A DNA stretch of 64,000 nucleotides from Nereocystis luetkeana (Eukaryota > Sar > Phaeophyceae > Laminariales > Laminariaceae): contig JARUPZ010000007.1 of NCBI GenBank assembly GCA_031213475.1, positions 1,757,457-1,821,456 of the forward strand, read 5' to 3'. Below are positions 14,101-26,700 of this stretch, piece by piece. A program made the translations under genes and the position numbers. Below the pieces are notes generated by a model. That model was not told the origin of the DNA, did no database searches, and saw only the letters and a program-made list of their open reading frames with translations. Each line of letters opens with the position of its first letter. The first letter of the stretch is position 1.

Positions 14101-17100
14101 ATGCGCCACGTCACCGTCACCCGCCCTTGTTAACCCCTTTAGAACCGCAGTCCCGTTGTGGGGACAAACCAGTCAAATTCTAAGTGGTTTGTCCCCAAAA
14201 CGGAACTGCGGTCCTAAAAGGGTTGAGAGAGGGTCGCGACCAGAAAACTCCCGTCTCATCGCGAGGTTCTCTCTTTATCTTGCGTGCCACCCACATACCA
14301 GGTACCTGGTATAATTTAGGGTGGACCTGCTGCAACGCTTTGAGGGAGCATAAACCGTAAAATAACACCACGTATGACAGCAATTGCCACTAAGTTTCAA
14401 CCATTTTAGAAATAACTGCAGTCCCGTGTTGGGGGCGGATCGCGAAAGTTCTGAGCAGTTTGGCCCCAAAAGAGGAACTGCGGTTCTATTGATAAGAGGG
14501 TTACAACATACCTGGTAGGTAGATACTTCGTTGCGTACAAACAAACTGTAGTTTTTCTATTTGTATCGTAAAACCAATCCAAAACCAACTATTACGGGGG
14601 GACCATAGTTAACAGGACCTACGGTATACACAAAAACCTACCAGGTATATATTTAACCCCTTTTTTACTAACAATATTTGGTCCTATTAACTATGGTCCA
14701 ATAGTGCATACCCCGCACGTATAAAAATAGCACGCGATCGAGGTATCACGCGCTAAAACCTTGCAATTATCAGTGCTGAGGGGGGGGGGGGGAATCGCAT
14801 CTTTCGTATCTGAGTCTCCGCACATAAGTACTGTAGTACTACACCGTATTGATAGTATGATACTCACCACATGGTACAAAAACAAGCTACATTCGAAGCC
14901 ATTAATCGTAAGAAACAAAAACTCGCCGATACGCACTATATGTCGGTCGTTTTTCGACAGCAGCAAGCAAGTGTAGCTTTGACTGCCAACGAACGACCTG
15001 AGACGGGCGAGAGACTCTTTGTGCGCTTGCCGGAGGAGTGCGGCCATTCGGTTGGACGTATTCGAAATGGTTGTCTTATTAACCCCTTTAGTACCGCGGT
15101 CCCGATTTGGGGACAAACCAGCCTAATTCCAAGTGAGTTGTCCCCATAACGGGACTGGGGTACTAAAAGGGTTAATAGGAGAGGCAACCGCTACTTGGGT
15201 ACCCTACCGACGGTTTCACCAGAAAAAAAAAAACTTACCCGTATCTCGCATCTAGACTCGGAAACAATACCGAACGTTAAATGATGCACGTGAAGATACA
15301 GGACGCAGACAGTCACGCCAGGCGGACACAACGGCGCTCGAGACCGGGGGCACACGTCACCACCTCGCGAGAGATCTTCCGCTTCTCGCTTGCTTCTGCT
15401 AGACCCTGCCAAGCTGTCAGGTGTCAACCTGTCAGGACCTGCTCCAATTCGTGTGACCTCGGGTACGACATACATCTCTGGTAGAAACGAAACGGGGTTG
15501 GAAACTACCAGGTACCGGTATAATATAGACGAATAAATACACGGTACCAAGTAGACGTATTACCTGGTACTATTAATAGTATGATACAAGGTACACTTGA
15601 TATCATGCAAGTCCCCACCGATATTTTCGTCTGTTTTACTCGCGTTGTCGTATCGGTAAATTCCTACTGCTGCTGTACCGGTGCCTTTTACAGCAGTTTA
15701 CTGCTTTTTACGCGTGTGCGTCTACTCTAAAAAATAGATGTGTATGATAACCTGGCGGTATACCATGGGCATAAGCATACGCACGGCTTTTGTATTTACG
15801 GACATACCCGGTAGTATATAACAGTTGGTACACGCGACGTAACAACAAGCACCTTCGTACGGCTATGCTATCACGCTATCACACATATCCATGCATACGT
15901 ACGGCTTGACTTTTGGGTTGACGGCTTTGAGGGTTGGCATGTCGGCATCGCCTGCATGTCCGAGCAGACCTGGCGACTGGACCTTGTCGCGGGGAGATAT
16001 ACCTCCAGCAGATTAAGTAAAACCACTCTGGGCGGTAATATAAGGACCGCCTATACATTAATATGAAGACCAAACCATTGTTATACTTACGCCTACAGTA
16101 GAGCAGTATAACTTAACAATAAATACCGCTAGATTGTATTTACCAAATTTGCAGACAGGAAACCACAAAAGAGACCAAGGCTTCGCACCCCGGACTGATC
16201 GCCATCAGTACATACAGCAGTACCTGTCGATAATCTACTATTATTAATAGTATGCTTGTAAATCAAAATCTACTCTAACGAGGTCTTGAGCAAGATCTGT
16301 GCATGATCTGTGCATGCAGTACAGATCCAACCCAGTAAACACGAGCTATAGATCAGCGATAGAAGAAAGGAGACCCGCTCACAACAACGTCGGAACTGAA
16401 AACAGAATATCAGCGGGTTGGTTTTTTTTCTCGTCAGAAACTACAACAAACACGCTTGTTTTCAGTTTGGTCTCACTTAAATTTAGAAAACCCCGCCCCA
16501 ACCCTGTCTTAGGGACTCGAATAAAAAAATGGGTGTCGTTTTTTTCTGTATCCTGGGCTATAATACACCAGGGTATATATTATATACCAGGTATGTGTGT
16601 ATATACCTATGTGTATCATTCAAGATTCTACTGCTTACACCCGCCAATATAAGCTACTGCTGTCTGTATCCTAGTACTACCTGATACAGATCTGGAACAT
16701 AACTGGTCTTGAAATATCAACTATCTACACATCATTGACCCTTGAGGACTGCGGCCCCGTCTTGGGGACAAATCGCTAAAGTTTCAAGCACTTTGTCCCC
16801 CACAACGGGACTGACCGCAGTCCCGTTTTGGGGACAAATTACTTATAATTCAGGTGAATTGTCCCCAAAACGGGACTGCGAATCTAAAGGGGTCAAGTGG
16901 AGATCGATTCATCTGTCCGATACGTGCAGGGTTTCGAGCCGCGCTCGGCATTGTGGCACAACTCGAAAAAAAACATCCGGTGCATTTTTTTTGGCGACCT
17001 ATATATATATTTATATATACCAGGTATATAGCAGCGCCGCGTACCATTAATATTAACAATCGAATCTACACATGACACCGTACGTATGTATCTGGCAATA

Positions 17101-19792
17101 TCGATGCTGCTGCAAATTGGCACCCGCGGCTCGAGGGCTGCGCTGGCCTTCTTAACCCTTTTAGTGCTCCGGTCCCGATTTGGGGACAAACCACACTAAT
17201 TCCAAGTGGTTTTTCCCCCAAACGGGACTGCAGTACTAAAAGGGTTACAGTTAAACCCTTTGGGGACTTTCGGAAAAAGAGACGGTAAAACGTAACGTTT
17301 AGACAAACGGCCACCGCAGCAGTGGTTGGTAAAACACGACGGTGGCAGCAACGGCCGCCGCGTTATCGTTGAAACGTGACGGATACAGCAACCTCCACCG
17401 CAGCAGTGATTGGGGGATGATACAAAACCAAAAATTGGTGTCCTACTTCTGTAGCTTACCACGCGAGGAGTCGCGCGGCAGGGGCGCAACATCATCGTGC
17501 ATCCCGTACCTCTGAGCGCTCACGCCGATCGCAAATAGATGATATCCCTAAACATACCAACCATTGCTTTCGTCGCTGCCAAAAAAGGGATCCCACGCAC
17601 CGGGTGTAGTACAATACCCGCGCCAGCGCAGAGCAAAACACAGAACAACGCGAAACAAGAACACACACAGGCAGGCTCCTCTGAGTAGAGCCATATAAAC
17701 AGCCTCGAAGTTCGCTCCAAGTCAGTCGCCAGCCGATACCGAGCAACTGTTGTCGCGACACGCCACAAACACGCACATTTTCCTCCACGCGAACTCAAGT
17801 TTATCACCCCCCTAACCGTCCTATCGATATCAATCTCGACCAATGCCGGTCGCCCCGGTGGTTCAAGTGGTTAACCTCGAATTCTACTTGTTTGAGTCCT
17901 GGGTTCGAGCCCCAGGTGGGTCGGACTTTGACTTTATTTGCAAAAATAAATAAAAAAGGATTCAATTGTTGAGAGCGCCTTGCAGCGTGGGTAGGCACAA
18001 TTCGATGCGAGTCGACGAGGGAAGAAAAGGCTGAAATATTCTCGCGATAAAAAAGAAGGCACGTACCGTAGCGGGAAGGGGGGAGAAGAGCCTGCTATGT
18101 GACCCCGGATCTGAGTTACGAGTTGGAAGGAGAGAGAGAAGAAGATGTGCGAAGATAATGAATGGGATGAGAAAAAAAAAAAAAAAAAAAAAAAAAAACG
18201 CTCTTCGCACGCAACCCCGAGATCAAACTCCGAAAAAAAAAAAAAAAAAACGGATGATGTCAAAAACGTCGAAACTGTTCATTTCTGGTTGCAAAACAAC
18301 GTCTCGCGAGATCTCGATCAGCTTCAGCCCGAAAAATCAAATGCTCGAGCAACTCTTTGGCATCGTCGAGAAGCAACACTGCGTAGTCATGCCTCGGTTT
18401 GCATATTGTGAACACACAAAAAAACGGTACCCTTTTGGTATTTTAGCCAGTAAGAGGTACAGTCGAAGCATCACCTACACGAACCAAAGGCGTCGTGGCC
18501 CTTTCGACTGCAAAACTCGTACGTCGTATCCAGTACGATGACGTGGCATTGCATTGTGGACTCTGTGCCTACTGCATGACAATGTACGTAGTATCTCTGT
18601 GGCGTGGTTTCGTGACCACAGAACTTGTACTTCGAGAAGTATCTCTCTATCAACAGCATTGAAGAGGCGGCACGGACAATGGGTGTGCTTGATGTCGACG
18701 GGTAGAAAGAACGGAGAACACGCACACCCACGCACACATATACATGGCAAAGTAGTGCGGCCTGCTTTAGTCGGTATAGTGCACCGAAATATTAACCACC
18801 CTGATGGCCTTTGCTTACTACCACAATAGGGTGGAGATCGTCTTACTGGAGTAGCCCTACTCCGGTAAACTCCGCGCTGTATGTAGTGTACGGCGTGCTC
18901 CTGACCCGATATGTAACCCGTAGCGCCGAGCGGAGGGAGAGTGCGCTCGGAGAAGCAAGGTACAGCACTTCAGCAGTACAGCAGTGCCAGCATCGAACGC
19001 AGTAAAAATGAATGGTGTCAAAACATATGCAATACCACAGCAAGGCGAGGCAGGTGCAGACACACACACTTTTCATGTTGCGGCATCACCAGGTACAACA
19101 CTGAGAGAGCTGCGTGCGGCCGAGCGAGCCGCGCAACGCGCTGAAGACACACGCACGGGCGCAGTTTTGTGCTGACAGGACTCCTCGCCCAGCCACATAA
19201 TTCAGAGCAGAACTCCAGCTTATATACTACGGTACAGCGCGACCGACCAAAATAAATATGTGTAGTGCACGATGAACAGCCGACAAGAGCACTCCGCTGT
19301 ACCGCCCCCCTTCCTAAAGTTACGTTACAAAAACGCCTCATGTCTCGCTGTCGCACCGTCTTTTGAGAGACGCATGCTCCGACGAACGCCATCCCGAGAA
19401 AAAAGCGGCATCGCCACGACCGCACACCATCGCCGCGGTCGCTAGTAAAACGAATCGCGACGAAACCTTCACATGGGGCGGATGGGGCACCGGTCCCGCG
19501 CTCTACTGCTGTACGGTGTCATCACCGCTACCCTCCTGCTCGTCAACGTTTACCCCCTTTGATAGTCAAGGGGGAACGACTATCATGGCCGAGGCGCTGC
19601 GTTGGGTCGCAGTCACCGGGTCGGCTTCACCGCAGATTCCGTGAAGTCGACCTATCGCAGTTTCTGCGACATCCGTAGCCGCCAGGAAGCTCTGGGAAGT
19701 GAGTGGTCTGGGGCTAACCGCAGTTTTTTTGCCGCGCAGGGCGTCGTGCTTATCCCCACAGCTCGTTGTGCTACAGGGGTACGTGTGTACTC

Positions 19793-19824
<32 letters not shown>

Positions 19825-20697
19825 GGGGTGTCATATACACATACTTTACGAGGAGCAGAGCCGAGCAAGGTTTTGTATTGAACAAATAGGCTGCGAATAG
19901 GCGGTGATCCGCCCTGCATAGAGCGGATACCGCTCTACATGCCGAGCCGAGCAAGGTTTTGTATTGAACAAATAGGCTGCGAATAGGCGGTGATCCGCCC
20001 TGCATAGAGCGGATACCGCTCTACATGCCGTACATCAGCAGCATATGTTTTCTCATATTCATACGGGCTCAAGATGCCCTAAATGCAGAACCATTTTGCA
20101 AAACAACTTGTGCAAGACCTTGGTCTGATGGGTCGAGCTATGTAGGGGGAACGCAACGCCAAAAATACGCCGATACCTAGGGTTCGAGTCCGGGTCGGGT
20201 CGGTTGTGGGCCGACGTGCTAGATAGAAATTTGCCACGGTGGGCCTGCACGAGTTATGTTGCAGACCGGTGCTGCAAATAGGGTCGCCTACGCGCTCAAT
20301 TTGTGATACGGTTGAATCACGCCGTATTTTAAGGCTACGAGACGAAGAGGTAATATCTCTAACCATTGTTGATTTTATTCGTCTCGCACACAACTTCAAC
20401 CATGTTGAACGCGTGGAAACGACTACCAGGTATTATATAGTGGAGTAAAGATGTACACCCAAGGTATATAAAGTAAATAAAACATTAAAATAACGAGCAA
20501 GAGCGAGCGAGACGCAATTATTGTCCGTAATGGTGTTTTGTTTTCCTTATTTTCTTTGTCTTTCGTTCTTCGTCTGTTCTCTTTTTCCATAAACTGCCTG
20601 CGTCTGGCTTTGCTGGCGCGTGTACGTTGTGCTCGTCGTGTCCAGTGTGGTGTGCATGGCAAATAATATACACCAGGTATGTATAATATATACCTGG

Positions 20698-20728
<31 letters not shown>

Positions 20729-23700
20729 TATATATACCAGGTATATATATACTGCTACGAGTATATATGCTTCGAAGCAGAAGACGATGTAACACATTTA
20801 TACCTGGTGAAGAGCTAGGATGTAAATCGAGATGGGTCGTAATTGAATAACTTCGCAAAGCCTGTGTGGCAGCATAGTGACAACGGAGCCCGTATCTCTC
20901 GCAGAAAGGAGAGTCACAGCGAACACTGGGCGGTCTGGATGACGACGAGTAGAAAAAACGTACTGAAAATATGCACGCCGTGCTGCTTTATATGTAATGT
21001 GAGTAACACATACTACGGCGGGCTGTGAAAGCAGCATTGAATGTAGTGACTTACTGCTTCATGCCATCGTACTGCTTTGTATGTAATGTCAAGAACACAC
21101 ACCATGGCGGGCTGTGACAGCAGCACTAAATGTAGTGACTAACTGCTGCCTGTCATGATAGCATAATAGCCCACAGCAGCAGTACGCTACGTACGATTGC
21201 TGGACTTCCTGTAGGTGTTTCCCTTTCATGCGTTCCAAAATTGAGACCGGTCACCCTTCGACTGCGCAGCGTCAACGTCAAGCTTCGTTGGGGGATACAA
21301 AAACTCAAAAGAAACCGCACCAAAAAAAATACCTGGTACAACGCACCGGTATACTTTCAATACGAGTACTGTTTTCAATAGTAACAGGAGCAGAACCGGC
21401 CGCGGCGAGAATCAGGGCGAGAAACTGCGCTCCCGCGACGAAACGCCTCATGACCGTTGTCAACAGCAGCAGCAGCAGCAGCAGCAGTGGCGCCGGCGAG
21501 GTTCCGGGCGAGAAACTGCGCTCCCGCGACGAAACGCCTCGTGAAAAACCTACAGAAACAGAAATTTCGCACACCGCTCCCTCCTCTTCCTGAATACGTC
21601 TCCCTCGTCCTCCAAAACATCCTTCCCCCAATTACAAAAACCAATGGTTGCCACCACCAACAAACGACAAACGACCTGCGTGTGTGCGGTATACCGCGTC
21701 TGTGTGTCTTCGCATTACACCGTTTTTTCTACCGGTCGACATCCAGTCCAGCACAACCAGTGTCTGTGCGTGCCGATTCTTCAATCCTAGAGAACACATG
21801 CGCTCCGCGGTCACGATACTATTACGGGGGACCATAGTTAACCCTTTTAGAACCGCAGTCCCGTTTTGGGGACAAACCACTCAATTTTCAAGTAGTTTGT
21901 CCCCAAAACGGGACTGCGGTTCTGAAGGGGTTAACAGGACCTATGGCATACATAAAACACTATTTGTTTAACCATTTTTACCAACAATGTTTGGTCCTGT
22001 TAACTATGCCCCCCCGTAATACGACACAGAGACACTGCATGGCTACGGGGTAGGCAGTGAGCAGAATAGACGAAGGCAAAGTATTGCCACGTCATATGAC
22101 AGAAGTACCGGACACGACGGACACGACGCAGACATCCTATGAAAGAGAAAAAAGACGAATGGCATGAAGAAAAACAAATCGAAGAAAAAAAAAATCACAA
22201 CAGGAGCAGGGTCTCGCCCATCCCGAAGGAGGTGTGGCAGACGATACACGACGAGCGCAAGAAACAACATCACCACATATAACCAGAGGAACACGGAGAA
22301 CACGAGTAAACGCAGGCAACCCGGAGGACGAAGGGGAAAAAAAAGGTACACGCTGCCGCAGCAGTTCGTGGTACGAGTATACCTGGTATAGAGTGTAGAC
22401 AGATTCTACCTATCAATACTATTAGCAGTCGGTATACTGGTACTTGAATAAAAGGCCCCCCCTGCCGCCTTCTGCCCGTCAACCGTGCCCAAACCCCAAA
22501 GAATATGCGTTTTACGGTACTGATACTCGTACTGTAAAACGAAGCTGACGCTGCGAAGAAAAGTAGGAATCCGACAGCACCTTCGGTCCTATCTCTCTCA
22601 AAAGCGGAAGCAGATTTCGTTACCAACGTACGGGACAAACGACATATCTCTGTGTGTGTTCATCGCATTGAACCCTTCTTTCTACCGGTCGACATCCAGC
22701 GCAACCAGTGTCCCCGCTGACCTTTGAACCCTACTCCTGTAGAGAGGTTACAACGCTGTGGTACAAAAGCTACCAGGTACGACACAAGAAAAACTACTGC
22801 TGTACATAGGAGCAGCAGTACTTATGCAGTAAGGGCCGTTTTTAACGACGCCCAAACAGTTAGTAAAAAGCTTGCTAAATTTCCATGTTATGGATTTTTT
22901 TACTTGCCAAAATAGCAAAAAACTTGCCAAAGTTTTTTATACATATTTCCGGTCTGCTTCGTTGGCAAGTTTATGGAAAGTGATATTTGCTATTTTATTT
23001 GCTATTTTAGCCCAATAACGCCAACGCAAGGTTGTACAAACAGATCACCCCACGACGCCCGACGCTAGACTCGCTCTAACTTGTGTAGTAGAGGGGGATA
23101 CGAAGGATACCCGGTGGCATTGATCACAGCAATGATAGGCTGGCTACACAGGCCGTGAGCCCCGTGTGGAAGCAACATGTGGGTGCCGTTTTGTGCGGGG
23201 GCTAAAACAGAATAACAAAAAGCAGCCGTTCCAGCTTTTCCCAGGGGATTTTGGAGGACTGGAAGGACTGCCGACCTCTGAGGTACGTGGGCTGTGCCTG
23301 AAGTCCTTTCTGCGGCAGCATTTACTCCACAGAGAGTGTCGGCGTGCCGTCGGCTATCATACCTGCTCCTGCTGCTGTGAGGGGTTTGAATAAAATCTGA
23401 GGGCGTTTTGATGCGAATATTTGCCAAATATTGCCACATACCTGGTATGTAGTGTTTCACGGTAGGTTTTGGCAACTTTTAGGAAAAAAATGTCTTGCCA
23501 GAATGGAAGATTTTTGCTATTTCATTCGGTCGTTAAAAACGGCCCCATGCAGAGTAGACACTGCAACGCCTTGTTAGCATACTGGATACGGCAGGCGCGA
23601 CGTACACATCCTATGAAAGAAGGGAAACAAAATAAACAAAAGTACCAGGTAAAATATTAATAGTTCGGTGGCTTGAGTTGCTTGGTTGACAGTCTGACGG

Positions 23701-26700
23701 ACCTCTGCCTGGAACAAATGTTGCATAAAATATGAAACTACAGGAGTGTAGTATACCATGACGTTTATTACATGGTTGATACGCTGGTTGATATACCATA
23801 TTGGTAACGTTTTTACGTGGTACGCTGGTTGGAACATTGAAACAGGGATGGACGTTATTTTGTTATTTTTCAAACATTCATGAATGTTTTCGAGGCGTGA
23901 GGGTGTGTCTTAACCCCCCCCAGAGAGCATTGGAACGAGCCCAATGGAATATTATTTGCCGCATGAATTGGTGTTGATTGGTTGTGGGAAACCAATAGAT
24001 TCAGTGCAGCCCGAGAAAAACAGTGTATCTAGGAAGAGGAAGAAGTGTTGCACCTCTTTTTCTTGTTTGGGAGGACCGAACGGCCCGACCGAACGGGAAC
24101 AAATAGCAGATTATTTGAAGTAGATGGACACCACCGAAGATTATGTGGATACCAATTGGTCGTGGCCATGTGCAAAAGATACCGTTCGTGCCGATTCGGC
24201 TGGCGAGGCCAAGGATTCTGCGTGGACCCAAACACGTTTTTGTAGATAGGAACGGAACGAATGACCACGAGCAGCCTCGTTCCGTTCCGCTCGTTCCCAT
24301 GCTCTCTGGGAGGGTCAAGACACAAACCCCCATGCCTCACCCTTCCCCTCCCCCAGCCAGAAACTGTCGTACGAGACACAAGTCTGTCCCAGAATCTGAC
24401 ATGTCGACGCTGTTACCGACGCTGCTCCCACATGGCACCCTGCTCCCACTCTCTGTAGTCGTACCACAAACTGCCGCAGCTGACTGGAGCGCGCTTTTTA
24501 GTTGCTGCGCCTGGGTTGGCCTGTTATTTCTAGGCTCAGATAAAGGTGGCATTGTTCTTTCTGCCTGTTTCGTGTTGTCTGCAGCTCACTAGGGCCCTTC
24601 TTAACGAAAACTTTTTCGTTTTGTTTTGATTTTTCGATTAGATCTTGTTTCTTTCTTTTCGATTCTTCTCGCTCTCAACGCATGGTACTAGTAAAATGTA
24701 TGCGTGCGTCGTGTCTGTCGATTCCAGTGCATTGACATGGCATTGCATTGTCTGCTCTGCTTGACAGCAGCATTGGTTGTAGTACATCTTTGGCGTAGTT
24801 TAGTAACCACGTATCTTGTGCATCTCATACCGGTCGCCCCGGTGGTTCAAGTGGTTAACCTCGAATTCTACTTGTTTGAGTCCTGGGTTCGAGCCCCAGG
24901 TGGGTCCGACTTTGACTTTATTTGCAGAAATAGAAATGAATTCAATTGTTGAGAGCGCCTTGCAGCGTGGGTAGGCACATTTCGATGCGAGTAGACGAGG
25001 GAAGAAAAGGCTGAAATATTCTCGCGATAAAAATGAAGGCACGTACCGTGGCGGGAAGGGGGGAGAAGAGCCTGCTATGTGACCCCGGATCTGAGTTACG
25101 AGTGGGAAGGAGAGAGACAAGAAGATGTGCGAAGATAACGAATGGGATGAGAAAAAAAAAAAAAAAAAAATCTCAAGGATTGAAGAATCGGCACGGACAC
25201 TGGTTGCGCTGGATGTCGACAGGTAGACAAAACAAATGAACGTGAAGAACACACACAACCACTGCTCTACAGTGTTTCAGAAATTTACAGCAGTAATTAG
25301 TCGCAGCCAGGGGCAACCAAGGCACCATGATTCCACGCGACTTTACACTGGTACACCTGGAGTCGGGGTTTCCCCCAGAACGGCCCCACCAAAAACCGGG
25401 ACAACACTAAAATTACAGCAGTAGTACCAGGTATAATCAAAGGGGGAATAAAGTCTCCCGGTACCCCCCCGTCACCACGTCACGTCGGTCACGTCACCGG
25501 TTTTTCGCCGTTATGACCCCACGCACCCCTGACCCCTCCCAAAAAACGCCTCTAAATATATCTGGAAACCTCTTGCACACACACGTGACATTCCATCGCA
25601 CTACGCGTCTCTTTTCATCTCGTGATCACTCAAGCTGCCCACGTACGCTTGGCAACGGCAAAAACACAACTGATCGAACGAAAACAGAAACATTTATTTT
25701 GCTGTCAAACAGCCGTAAAACAACGCGGATCCTAATTACATTTCAAGGTTTCGAAAACAAAAAAGGGGGCACAATGGTTTGTGCCCCCGGATTCAGCCGC
25801 CTATACGTACGTATCAAGTGTCTTCATTCGAAAGGGGACGACTTCACGAGTGTCCCCGGACTCAGCCGTCGCTTGCCGTCACGTCACGCGATTTGTCCAT
25901 TCGCGGCCACGTCACCAGTCAAGTTGCCGTCATTCACCTATCTTTGGGTACGAATACGTAGTGCCCCCGACCTACCAGGTATATCTTTGGAAATAGTTGC
26001 GCCCCGCCCCCTACCCCTCACCCATTGACGACCCGTGGGAGTGCCGTCGCAAGGATGGCGTGATCGCGACAACGCTGATGATAACAACAAAAATGAAATT
26101 CGTTCAGTATTCCTAAAGCTTAGTACCTGTACCGCCGTGTAGTCAGAAAGCCCCTGGACGAATTTTGAAGCAGTTTTCCACGACAACGGGTCAGAGGCGC
26201 AAGCGCCGAGAAATGCGTCCATCTACGGGGTGTGTGTGTGTGTGTGTTTTTCACATTAAACCGTTCTGTCTACCCGTCCACATCCGGCACAACCAGTGTC
26301 CGTGCCGATCCTTCAATCCTAGAAGAGATACAAGTTCTGTGGTCACGAAGCTACGTCACAGAGATACTACGTTGCCACGTGTGCAGTAACCACTGCAGTG
26401 GGCAATGCAAAGCCATGTCAGCATACTATTACGGGGGGCCATAGTTAACAGGACTCATGGTATACATAAAAACCTATAGGTTGAACCATTTTTACGAAAA
26501 ATATTTGGTCCTGTTAACTATGGCCCCCCGTAATAGATACGACAGGCACGACATACACAATCTATGAAATAGAGGGGTACACGTATGTGGACAGATCTCG
26601 TTCCATGGTTTTCCTTCGTTTCTTTTACTTTTTCTCACCTTCACAGAATGCGTACGTCGTGCCTGTCGTATCCAGTACGACTACTTGTACATGGCATTGA

